Shown here one piece after another: positions 49,633 to 58,204 of a stretch of DNA of 64,000 bases. The stretch covers positions 2,480,001-2,544,000 of the forward strand of contig NZ_CP104854.1 in assembly GCF_050916235.1 (NCBI RefSeq), read 5' to 3'. The notes under the pieces were generated by a model. That model searched no databases. It saw only the letters and a list, made by a program, of their open reading frames with translations, and was not told the DNA's origin. The DNA is from Maridesulfovibrio sp050916235. Its GTDB lineage: Bacteria; Desulfobacterota; Desulfovibrionia; Desulfovibrionales; Desulfovibrionaceae. How positions within the stretch are numbered: position 1 is the first letter of the stretch; the number at the start of each line of letters is the position of its first letter. Both the position numbers and the translations under genes were made by a program.

Positions 49633-51013
49633 CGGAACTAATACATCTAAGTGCTAAATTAAACTGTTTTTTCTGCATTTCTTTTTCTCTAAAATGCCAG
49701 TGTGATGTCTGCATTTCGTCTGCTCTATCTCGTGCTTTAACTTTCAAACGACGATATATAGTTTCTAGTGTTGCGTCATTGATGCCAACAATGTTTTGAT
49801 ATGTGTCATCATAGATAGGGGCGTATTTAGTTTTGCCCCATTTGCAATCAATAAAATCAAAATGATCTATGTTGGTGTTTGCAAGGGATAAGTGTTCAAT
49901 ATCTGATCTTTCAATTAATATTTTTTCTTTACATATCGATCCCGCGAATGATGTTTTCTTGTAGAAAATAGAATCCCTAAAATACACCCAGTTATCGAAT
50001 AATGATTGTAAGAAATATGTTTCTGAGCAAAAATCGCAATTTTCGAAATTGATATAGTCGTTAAATATAACTTTGTCGAAAATTGTTTCTTCTATGAAAA
50101 TAGTATTATTGAAATATACAGGACCATTGAACCTTGTGTTCTCGAAGGATGATTTTAAGAATGTAGAATTATTGAAATTAACTGATTTTGTGAGGATTGC
50201 ATTATTCATTTCTAGTTCATTAAAGCAACATGAATACATATCAACGTCTGCTTCAAATAAACTGTCATCCCAAAATGAGTACCCCATAAATTTGCTGTTT
50301 AGAAAAGTTGCTTTTTTTGAGGCGACTATTCCAGCCCAGAATGAATCTCCTCTAAATAAGCAGTGCTTAAAATTTATTTCTTTTTTAAATTCTGCATCAA
50401 AAAACGTAGCTGATTTATTGAACATCGAATTTGAAAAGCTGCTCTCTTCTTGAAAAATGCAATTAGAAAAATCGATACGGTCCTTAAAAGAACAAAAAAT
50501 GAATATGACTGTTTTAAATAGCGTATCTGTTGATATAAGTTCTTGGTTGAAATTACTTTTAGTGAAGTCTACCGTGTCTTCAAATTTCGAATTAGAAAGA
50601 GAAAGATCTCCATTGAATTCACAACGCATGAAGCCTACAAGGCTTCGAAAAGAGGAATTATTAAATACGGCATGGTCGTTAAATTTAGAGTTTGAAAAGT
50701 CAATTTTAGAGAACAATTCAACCTCTTGAAAATATATGTCTGCTTCAAATTTGGAATTTATAAGGCTGCAGATTTGCTTGAATATTGTTTTAAAAAAAAT
50801 GGCACTATCTTTAAATGTGCAGTTGTCAAATATAATTGAATTTTCGAAAGTTGAGTCACTAAAATCAACAGTGCCGCAAAATAATGAATTTTCAAAGTTT
50901 ACTTCTGGAATAAAAAAATCATTCTCTGAAGAGTAAGGCATGAGTGAATCTGTTAAGCTATTTTGGCTAGGGTGAGTGAAATGCTACACAAAAAACGGAC
51001 AGTCCATTTTAGG

Positions 51014-51844
51014 TTAAGCAGCTAGTTTTGGTTTACGGTAAAATTCCTGTTCATATCGTTCGGGCGAGACATAGCCGATCCCGGCATGTCTGCGCTTCCT
51101 ATTGTAGAAAATTTCAAGGTAGATGAAGATATCCTGCCTTGCCTGTTCCCGAGTTTTATAGATTGTGCGGTTTACCCGCTCTCTCTTCAGCTTGCTAAAA
51201 AAGTTCTCTGCTACAGCATTGTCCCAACAGTTTCCTCGACGACTCATACTGGTTACACAGCCGTGCCTGTGAAGAGCCGATGAAAAGGAGGAACTGGTAT
51301 ACTGACTCCCTCGGTCTGAGTGAAATAGCACCTCTCCCGTAGGACTGCGGTTGTTGATTGCCATGTCCAGTGCGTTACACGCCAGGTCTGCGTCAACTCG
51401 GTTGGACATGGACCAGTCGACTATCTTTCTCGAAAAGATATCCTGCACGATTGCCAGATATAACCACCCCTCACCTGTGGGGATGTACGTAATGTCCGAT
51501 ACCCATTTCTGATTTGGAGCACTGGCTGTGAAGTCCCGCGACAACAGGTTCGGTGCAAAAGAATCATCCCGTTTCGTTTTCGGGTAACGATGTTTGCGCA
51601 CTGTTTGAGACTTCATCCCTTCAGCAGCGAGGACGCGCCTTACGGTTTCCGGGCAGCAATAGAAACCGACTGCTTCGATTACGTCCTCATGTACTTTTCG
51701 GTATCCATAAACTCCGCCACTACCTTGGTAAGAATCGCTGGCAGCTTGGCGAATCGTTTCCCGCCGTTTCTGCTGCTCACTTGGCAGCCTTTTTTGCCAG
51801 TCATAGTAACCACTTCTACTAACGGACAAAACTCGGCACAACAA
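51014..51844 (-). CDS. IS3-family orfB transposase (right composite)
   Basis: 276 residues, same protein as 43912-44742, with DDE residues in KWVSDITYI, HSDRGSQYTS and NAVAENFFSKLK. Expected to be made as an orfAB frameshift product. Confidence 0.93.
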   Translation of the reverse strand: MLCRVLSVSRSGYYDWQKRLPSEQQKRRETIRQAASDSYQGSGGVYGYRKVHEDVIEAVGFYCCPETVRRVLAAEGMKSQTVRKHRYPKTKRDDSFAPNLLSRDFTASAPNQKWVSDITYIPTGEGWLYLAIVQDIFSRKIVDWSMSNRVDADLACNALDMAINNRSPTGEVLFHSDRGSQYTSSSFSSALHRHGCVTSMSRRGNCWDNAVAENFFSKLKRERVNRTIYKTREQARQDIFIYLEIFYNRKRRHAGIGYVSPERYEQEFYRKPKLAA

Positions 51845-51888
51845 AATGACTGGATAGAGCCCCTCTTGTTTTGAGATCCAAGCGTACT

Positions 51889-52173
51889 TTATAGGGACTC
51901 CTTGGCAAAGTACGCCGCTGCCTTTTTTAAGATTTCATTCTCCATGCGAAGTCTGGCGTTTTCTTCACGAATCTTTTTCATCTCATCCGCTGCAGAAATA
52001 TGCTCGAATCCCGGTGGAACATCTTTAATTTTGCCATATTTTTTAGCCCATTGTCGAATTGACCAGGAGCTACATCCAAGCTGTTCCGCAGCTTCGTTAT
52101 ATGAATAGCCAAGCTCAGTAACAAGCTTAGCGGCAGACTTCTTAAATTCATCTGAATACTTTCGGTTACTCAT
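51889..52173 (-). CDS. IS3-family orfA (right composite)
   Basis: 94 residues, same protein as 43583-43867: HTH_Tnp_1 domain and heptad helix, with the same A6G slippery site near its end. Confidence 0.93.
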   Translation of the reverse strand: MSNRKYSDEFKKSAAKLVTELGYSYNEAAEQLGCSSWSIRQWAKKYGKIKDVPPGFEHISAADEMKKIREENARLRMENEILKKAAAYFAKESL

Positions 52174-52232
52174 GAGTGCGTCTCCATGAGCTGACCTTAA
52201 CCTCTCGGAGACTGTCCGTCATCTATAGAGCA

Positions 52233-52515
52233 TATATGGACCCGCCCAGATGGCAAGTAATACTTTTAGACAAATCAAAAGTCAGATGCAGTCATATATC
52301 CGGCCTATTTATAAGCATTTTTCTGCTCTGGCCTTGATGGGAATCCGCGCTTTCGATCCTTATCACTTCATCGGCCATGTAGGCCTTGCCCTATATCAGG
52401 TTTTTCAAAAGCCGGTCTGACCTGTTTGCCCTCAAATATTTCTTGTGCATCTTTTAGGAGAATTCTTAGTAAACTATGCAACCTGACAATATACTTCATT
52501 TTTCTTTAGCACAGC
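52233..52515 (-). ncRNA. Candidate IS1111 guide RNA (seekRNA/bridge RNA) region
   Basis: A non-coding segment of 283 nt between the transposase stop and the right end of the element. IS110-family elements encode a structured guide RNA in a non-coding end, and in the IS1111 group this is downstream of the transposase. No structure was computed, so this is inference from family knowledge and position. The left copy is broken by an IS3 at the equivalent of base 190 of this region. Confidence 0.4.
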
Positions 52516-53493
52516 CTAGATAATACGTGCGGTTTTATTTGCTTGAGCTACAGTTGCTTTCATTGTTCCTCGCCTATTCTCAACCGCTGCAAGCCATTTA
52601 CTGCGCTGATCATCCTTATTCCTACATCGATAAACAACGCTTCTGGCCCCATGAATTAGTAATTTTCTAAGATAGCTGTTGCCTCGTTTACTGATACCCA
52701 TCAATCTATCTTTTCCTCCAGAAGAATGTTGGCGTGGTGTTAAACCGATCCATGCGGCAAACTGTCTTCCATTTTTGAAAGTATGCACATCGCCGATAGC
52801 AGAAACTAAAGCTGTTGCTGTCAATAGACCAATGCCTGGAATGTTCTGTAATTTTTGGCATTCAGTAGACAGTCTGGATAAATTCTGAAGTTGTTTTTCA
52901 ATGTTGATAATTTTGCCATCCAAATCGACTAACTCAGTGTAAAGGTCAGAAAGATAATTTCTTTCAATTATTGTTAACTGGTTAGACAAGTCTTCAAAAA
53001 GAATCGGTAGCATATTGCGTATTTTGGATATGCCTTGAGAAACAGAAATTCCAGATTCCAGCAGAAGTCCTCTGATCTGGTTGCATAAACTTGTCCTGTT
53101 TCTGACCAACCGTTCTCTTATGCGATGCAAAGCTTGAAGACTCAGTTGTTCTTTGCTTTTTGTCGGGACAAATCTCATGTTGGGTCTAGATACAGCTTCA
53201 CAAACGGCTTCAGCATCATTTGCGTCGTTTTTGTTTGTCTTGACGTAGGCCTTTACATACTGCGGTGGCATTTGATGAACATCATGTCCGAGTTGTTCTA
53301 ATTCACGAGCCCAAAAATGAGATCCACAACAAGCTTCAATGCCAATTAGACAAGGTTTTAAATTCGCGAAATATGGTAGAATATTTCGCCGAGTAAGCCT
53401 TTTTTTCAAAACAACCTTTCCCGCAGAATCTACTCCATGAAGTTGAAAAACATTTTTTGCCAAATCAATGCCGATGGTACTAATATTTTTCAT
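52516..53493 (-). CDS. IS110/IS1111-family transposase (right copy)
   Basis: 325 residues, same protein as 40969-41946, including the TAG where relatives usually read tryptophan after NKTARII. The RuvC-like and serine motifs are intact. Confidence 0.93.
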   Translation of the reverse strand: MKNISTIGIDLAKNVFQLHGVDSAGKVVLKKRLTRRNILPYFANLKPCLIGIEACCGSHFWARELEQLGHDVHQMPPQYVKAYVKTNKNDANDAEAVCEAVSRPNMRFVPTKSKEQLSLQALHRIRERLVRNRTSLCNQIRGLLLESGISVSQGISKIRNMLPILFEDLSNQLTIIERNYLSDLYTELVDLDGKIINIEKQLQNLSRLSTECQKLQNIPGIGLLTATALVSAIGDVHTFKNGRQFAAWIGLTPRQHSSGGKDRLMGISKRGNSYLRKLLIHGARSVVYRCRNKDDQRSKWLAAVENRRGTMKATVAQANKTARII

Positions 53494-53654
53494 TGGACCC
53501 GTTCCTTACGTTTGAGTTTGAACGTTACGTACAAGCTTAGTGGCAGTTTATGCTTACCGCTGTGAAAAAGCCAAAGAGTTTATGTACGGGCGGGTCCATC
53601 CCATTACTTCAAAGTACGCAAGGTTGTACGAGTACAATCTTTTAAAAAACAAAA

Positions 53655-53684
53655 AGGCCGCCTCCCATAACCGGAAGACAGCCT
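53655..53684 (-). terminator. Terminator of the Met/His-rich protein gene
   Basis: On the minus strand the stem aggctgtcttcc/gggaggcggcct (12 pairs, three G-U) is followed by a T tract. It lies 28 bp after the stop at 53712. Confidence 0.75.
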
Positions 53685-53711
53685 CTTAAGTACTTACGCA
53701 ATTAGTGTAGA

Positions 53712-54173
53712 TTACATGCCGGACATAGCCTTAACTTCATTAAGGGATTTATCCATCTTCTCAAGTCCGCTGTCCATCAGCTCAAATCCTTTGGAGTCTC
53801 CCTTTTTAACCATGCCCATTCCTTTCATCATTTCCATCATGCCCATGTTGGCATGGCCCATCGAATCTTTGACCATTGAATGATGCGCGCTGCCTTCGGC
53901 TCCCTTTTCAATCATTTTCATACCGTCATGCATGGGCATCATTTCCTTGTTCATAAGGCTCATACCCTCGCTCATTGTTGCGGGATCGTGCATGAGTTCT
54001 GCGCCATGTTTCATATGGGCTATTCCTTTTTCCATCATGGCAATTCCGTCATGCATGGAGCCTTTCATTTTTCCCGAGCCATGCCCCGAATGATCCATGT
54101 CCATGGCAAAAACTGCCGTAGACATTACGAGAATAAGGGTCATAATAGCACTGATGTTAATAAATTTCTTCAC
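53712..54173 (-). CDS. Met/His-rich periplasmic protein, probable copper/silver binder
   Basis: 153 residues. A clear signal peptide (MKKFINISAIMTLILVMSTA, cleavage near VFA-MD) precedes a mature part rich in Met and His (MDMDHSGHGSGKMKGSMHDG, GMMEMMKGMGMVKKG), with repeated Met-x-x-Met and His-Gly patterns suited to binding Cu(I) or Ag(I). It lies beside a Cus-type efflux pump. It starts 2 bp after the phosphatase gene stop, so both are likely in one transcript. It has no recognised enzyme domain. Confidence 0.72.
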   Translation of the reverse strand: MKKFINISAIMTLILVMSTAVFAMDMDHSGHGSGKMKGSMHDGIAMMEKGIAHMKHGAELMHDPATMSEGMSLMNKEMMPMHDGMKMIEKGAEGSAHHSMVKDSMGHANMGMMEMMKGMGMVKKGDSKGFELMDSGLEKMDKSLNEVKAMSGM

Positions 54174-54174
54174 G

Positions 54175-56313
54175 TTACAACTCCTCTGGCGTATTGTTGA
54201 TTTCTTTTTTTATGACCACAATGGTCAGATCATCTTCCTGTTTGGTCTTTCCGGTAAAATCCTGCACAGCAGCAAATATACCGGATGCAATGGACTTTGC
54301 TGAAGAATCCTTTTGCTGATTAATCGTATCCCACAGCCTTTGCCTGCCGAAAAACTCTCCCTCAGCATTGGACGCTTCCCATATTCCGTCTGTTCCTAAA
54401 ATCAGGATTTGTCCGTCCTCAAGCCCGGCACAACTGCTTTCAGAATATTCTGCATCTTCAAAAGCCCCGAGAACAATTCCCTCTCCGGAAATACGCTCGA
54501 ATTCTTTCGAGTCAGGGGTAAATATCAAGGCAGGCTCATGTCCGGCGCGTACACAGCGCAGTTCGTTCTTCGCAGGATCAAGTTCAACCATCAACATGGT
54601 CATGAATTGGCCGGTTTCATATGTATCCTGTGCTACAAGACGGTTTACATCGGTCACAATTTCTCCAAGCCTTCCCCCGCTCAGTGTTCGGGCTCGCAGA
54701 TAACCACGGACCGATCCCATAAGCATGGCGGCCGGAACTCCGTGCCCGCTGACATCTCCGATTGCAAACCTGACAGTCTCTCCATCCTGATCTGGACGGA
54801 TATAGTCGAAATAATCTCCACCAAGTTCGTCGCAATACCTGCTTTCTCCATAAACATCGTATCCCTTAACCAAAGGCGGAGTTTTAGGCAGCAGATTGGC
54901 CTGGACCTCCATGGCTACATCAAGGGCACTTTTTATCTCAATATGCTCTCTAAGGGCGGGAGCCATTGTGTTGAAATCCCGGGCCAGTTCTCCTATCTCA
55001 TCAGAACTGCCGATCTCAACTCTGGCAGAAAAGTCTCCGGACGCAATCCGTTTAACCCCTCTGGCAAGAATCATAATATTCTTCGTAAATCTTCTGGAAA
55101 GCATAAAAGCGAGTATAAATACGAGAGAAACCACCACAATCAGCACAAGTACTGTGTGAAGATATTGTTCCTCAATGGCCAGTTGGACAAAGGATCGTGC
55201 TCTTTCTGCCGGTGCAACGACATCGTCATGGGGCAGGACCAGCACAAGGGATACACCCCGTTCGTCAGGAGCGGAAAAAGCCCAGATGCTGTCTCGGCCA
55301 TTATACGGCATGCTCAACACACCGGACTTTTTGCTCTCAAGAAATTTGCGGAAACGGGAGAAAAGAGTCGCGTCTGTTGATGACAGCAGCATACGGGAAG
55401 AAGGAGGTTTCCACATATGCATCATTTCATTGTTGCCAGTTTCGGTTGAGGATACTTCTTCTGCCACGACTTCAACGCATTTTGTCCCGTTGCTGCCGGA
55501 ATCAAGGCGTACCAGCATGGAATGAATGCTGGGGGAAAAAACGTCCAGATGATTGTAACCGTGGAGCAATGTATCAAGAGGAACGTCAATTGACACAGTT
55601 CCCACTGGCCGTCCTTTAGTGAATATTCCCAGCGAAGCAGTCAGCACGGTTCTACCGGTCAACAGGTCTTTACGGGGGAGTGACCACTCTAGAACAGATT
55701 TCGTATTTATTACTTGCTCTGCCTCATGCATTCTTGCTCCCATACCTCCAATGGCAGGATATGTTATACTCTCTCCGGAAATGAATTTAGCTCTTATCCA
55801 CAGGACCAGCTCTGAATTCTTAAATTTAACGGCTTTGAATAGAGGGAGCAGGGCTTCGGGGGAGTTTTTCGCAAGAAGAGCCTCATTGCTACTTTGTCCA
55901 TTCGAATATTGTACTGAATTAAAATCAAATACTGCCACGTTATTCATCATGCCGCGGTCATGCTGTGCATACTTTTTTGCACGCCTTTCAACTTCATTAT
56001 GGCCCGGTTCGTTGCCTACATAGACCTCGGGAAGGGAAAAATTATTTCCATCTGCGAGAAGAGTTGAGAACTCTGCTGATATCTGTTGCAGGGTCAGTTC
56101 AACAATTCTGCGTTGCTTGGAAAGAACTCGGGCGTGGTCCTCAACCAGCCTTTTAAGCTCAACGCTGCTTTTATTTACAAGTTCTTTACGCACCTCTTCT
56201 CCAATTTCTCCGGACAACGAACGCAAAGATTCCAACACCCCGGCCTGTACCAGAATAAGGGGAACTATTGAGACTGAGAGTAGTAAGATCAGTAATTTGA
56301 AACGTATCTTCAT
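54175..56313 (-). CDS. RsbU-like PP2C (SpoIIE) phosphatase with Cache-type sensor and HAMP
   Basis: 712 residues from MKIRFKLLILLL at 56313, chosen for its GAGAGG site and similarity to its paralogue; upstream in-frame starts exist. Layout: membrane helix, periplasmic sensor (about 50-370), second helix, HAMP (VKRIASGDFSARVEIGSSDEI) and SpoIIE domain with LGGDYFDYI, RFAIGDVSGHGVPAAMLMG and LGTDGIWEASNAEGE. It probably dephosphorylates a STAS protein. Its position beside the copper pump suggests it senses metal or envelope stress. Confidence 0.87.
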   Translation of the reverse strand: MKIRFKLLILLLSVSIVPLILVQAGVLESLRSLSGEIGEEVRKELVNKSSVELKRLVEDHARVLSKQRRIVELTLQQISAEFSTLLADGNNFSLPEVYVGNEPGHNEVERRAKKYAQHDRGMMNNVAVFDFNSVQYSNGQSSNEALLAKNSPEALLPLFKAVKFKNSELVLWIRAKFISGESITYPAIGGMGARMHEAEQVINTKSVLEWSLPRKDLLTGRTVLTASLGIFTKGRPVGTVSIDVPLDTLLHGYNHLDVFSPSIHSMLVRLDSGSNGTKCVEVVAEEVSSTETGNNEMMHMWKPPSSRMLLSSTDATLFSRFRKFLESKKSGVLSMPYNGRDSIWAFSAPDERGVSLVLVLPHDDVVAPAERARSFVQLAIEEQYLHTVLVLIVVVSLVFILAFMLSRRFTKNIMILARGVKRIASGDFSARVEIGSSDEIGELARDFNTMAPALREHIEIKSALDVAMEVQANLLPKTPPLVKGYDVYGESRYCDELGGDYFDYIRPDQDGETVRFAIGDVSGHGVPAAMLMGSVRGYLRARTLSGGRLGEIVTDVNRLVAQDTYETGQFMTMLMVELDPAKNELRCVRAGHEPALIFTPDSKEFERISGEGIVLGAFEDAEYSESSCAGLEDGQILILGTDGIWEASNAEGEFFGRQRLWDTINQQKDSSAKSIASGIFAAVQDFTGKTKQEDDLTIVVIKKEINNTPEEL

Positions 56314-56812
56314 CAATATGCCTCTCGTTGCTCGGAAGCTTGAATTCAGGTTCATTTTTTTGGTTATACCATACACCTTTTACGTAATTACTCCCAGCAG
56401 CGTCGCCGAAAATTCATAATGTGTTCCAGTTGAGTCATTACAATATAAAACAGGATGTTATGCTCTATTTGCGTAATTGAAAGCTCTATAGCTGGTGATG
56501 ACTGTGAAAGAAATTGCACTTCATGGGCATGAAGAGCTGTAGAAAAGATTGTCATACTAATTTGGTCTGAAATAATGAGGAGTTGATCCCTACAGATGTG
56601 CAAAATATGTGCAGTATGGATGGGCAATTATCTGAATTTATTAGTCTTGCACAGCAAATAATTGCACAAATAAATTAAAGCGCAGGTGCCGGTCCTAGAA
56701 CAGCTGAATTATATTGATTCTTGTAGTATGTTGTACCTTAGCTTCGCTGGTATGGAATAATATTTGCTCATTGCAGACTGCATAAATTAAGGCTTCGCAA
56801 CAGGAGATCTTC
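56314..56812. other. Divergent intergenic region of the Cus-type locus
   Basis: About 500 bp, AT-rich, with no plausible coding frame. Promoters for the phosphatase/Met-His-rich unit and for the efflux operon must lie here. Several weak -35/-10-like pairs exist but none is convincing. An AGGAG ribosome site precedes the TolC-type gene. Confidence 0.5.
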
Positions 56813-58189
56813 ATGGCCAATCCGTTTTTCAAAAACAGCATCCTGAGCGCATTTTTAGTCTCATGCATTGTCATGCTGCCATGCCTTGGTTCCGCTGAGA
56901 CTCTGAATTCCACCGGTGAGCAGGAAATCAGCACTGTACACAGTGAAATAGAGGAGCTGACAGGTTATCTCGTTGAGGCCGCACGCAACAACGATGAGCT
57001 CTATTCCGCATTTTATGAATGGAAGGCTGCGTTGCAACGGGAAGCCAGTGTTTCCAGTCTGCCTGATCCCCGGTTCAGCTTTGCATGGTTCATCCAGCCG
57101 GTTGAGACCCGCACAGGGCCGCAGGAATTTAAATACGGACTCAGTCAGACCCTGCCTTGGTTCGGCAAACTGGGGCTTAAAGGCGAACAGGCCCTGCGTG
57201 AAGCCGACATCCGCAAAGCCCGTTTCGACAACCTGAAGCTGAAGATCTTCACCGAAGTCAAGAAGACATACTACGATTACGCATACCTTGCCCAGGCCAT
57301 CCGCATAACTGCTGAGAACATCGAGCTGATGAAGTATCTCGAGAGCGTTGCCCGTTCCCGGTATTCCACAGGAGCAGGGACTTACGACGGGGTCATCAAG
57401 ACTCAGGTGGAACTTGGTAAACTGGAAGAAAGACTGCGTTCTCTGGAAGAACGCAAGGGGCCGACCGTTGCAAGGCTCCTTGCCGCCATGAACATCGCCG
57501 ATACCCAGACTCTCCCCCTGCCCAAGGCCATACCGATGATGAAAATCGAAATGACTCCTGATGAGCTTAAGGATGAATTCAAAGCCGGAAACCCCAGACT
57601 CAAAGAGCTGGCGCACACCGTTGACCGGGAAAAGCTTTCCGTCGAACTTGCCCACAAGGATTATTATCCGGATTTCTCCTTCGGTGTTGAATATATTCAG
57701 ACCGGGCAAGCCCGGACTCCGAACGTGACCAATGCGGACAAGGACCCGATTATCACGGCCATGTCCGTAAATCTGCCCATCTGGTACGATAAACAGGAGG
57801 CTCAGGTTAACGAGGCCGAAAACAGGGTGAAATCGGCTTCCCGCAAGAGAGCCGGGCTTGAACGGAATCTGACTGCAGAACTGGACCTTGAAATTTACAG
57901 GTACGAAGATGCCATTCGCAAGGTCAGCCTCTATCGGGACAGCCTGACCCCCAAGGCCGAGCAGTCGCTCGGCGTGTCTATTGAAGCTTTCCAGTCCGGT
58001 ACGGCCTCCTCCAGTGACCTCATTGATGCCGAGCGGACCCTGATCGAATTTCAGCTTGCCTACTTTCAGGCCCTTGCGGAACAGGCCAAACGAGTCGCCA
58101 CAATCGAATATCTGGTGGGCCGTGAAATTCCATGCTCCATTCATGGACAGACTCTGCCTGAGTCCAAAAAACTCATCCCTGCAAATTAA
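56813..58189 (+). CDS. TolC-family outer membrane factor (CusC-like)
   Basis: 458 residues. A signal peptide (about 1-28) is followed by two outer-membrane-efflux-protein repeats of long helices. QTLPWFGKLGLKGEQAL and YLESVARSRYSTGAGTYDGVIKTQVEL are typical of metal-efflux TolC proteins, as is a C-terminal FQSGTASSSDLIDAERTLIEFQ. It forms the outer-membrane channel of the pump encoded by the next two genes, 15 bp downstream. Confidence 0.9.
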   Translation: MANPFFKNSILSAFLVSCIVMLPCLGSAETLNSTGEQEISTVHSEIEELTGYLVEAARNNDELYSAFYEWKAALQREASVSSLPDPRFSFAWFIQPVETRTGPQEFKYGLSQTLPWFGKLGLKGEQALREADIRKARFDNLKLKIFTEVKKTYYDYAYLAQAIRITAENIELMKYLESVARSRYSTGAGTYDGVIKTQVELGKLEERLRSLEERKGPTVARLLAAMNIADTQTLPLPKAIPMMKIEMTPDELKDEFKAGNPRLKELAHTVDREKLSVELAHKDYYPDFSFGVEYIQTGQARTPNVTNADKDPIITAMSVNLPIWYDKQEAQVNEAENRVKSASRKRAGLERNLTAELDLEIYRYEDAIRKVSLYRDSLTPKAEQSLGVSIEAFQSGTASSSDLIDAERTLIEFQLAYFQALAEQAKRVATIEYLVGREIPCSIHGQTLPESKKLIPAN

Positions 58190-58204
58190 ACAACCGGACA
58201 GATT

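Larger units (their letters stand above)
47955..50941 (-). pseudogene. Pentapeptide-repeat membrane protein split by an IS481-type element
   Basis: The 5' part (50941-49633, 436 codons) is an array of F-centred pentapeptide-like repeats such as FDNCTFKDS and IDFSNSKFNDHAVF, which form a beta-helix. The 3' part (48448-47955, readable without a break up to the IS) has membrane helices and the family C-terminal block YYYISGYGERPLRAFS. The IS481 end supplies a stop (DLI then TGA). The gene is very AT-rich compared with the mob genes, suggesting recent transfer. Its function is unknown. Confidence 0.8.
52233..53606 (-). mobile_element. IS110/IS1111-family element, right copy (uninterrupted)
   Basis: 1,374 bp. 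Subterminal 12-bp repeats are at 52236-52247 and 53588-53599, 3 and 7 bp inside the ends. It encodes one transposase and keeps an uninterrupted 283-nt non-coding tail (52233-52515). It is the reference copy for the interrupted left one. Confidence 0.85.
50978..53612. mobile_element. Composite IS (IS3 family carrying IS1111), right copy, inverted
   Basis: Inverted copy of the left composite: 2,635 bp, ends TTTC/TTGAAG in minus orientation, flanked by the 3-bp repeat AGT (50975-50977 and 53613-53615; ACT on the other strand). The encoded proteins are identical to the left copy, and the IS1111 lies at exactly the same point in the IS3 left repeat. It has no internal second IS3. Confidence 0.87.

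Noticed and set aside
44850..50970. Reading the inverted composites plus the enclosed mob genes as one functional composite transposon
   Set aside because: The left composite interrupts the DUF3987 gene exactly and each composite has its own 3-bp direct repeat, so they inserted separately; the enclosed DNA is resident island sequence.
53616..53711. attR-like repeat of the tRNA-Leu 3' end at the right side of the island
   Set aside because: No match to the tRNA 3' segment was found by eye; the island's right boundary stays open.
56861..58144. 427-codon frame on the minus strand opposite the TolC-family gene
   Set aside because: The plus-strand frame has a signal peptide, full family motifs and operon context; the opposite frame is a codon-bias shadow.
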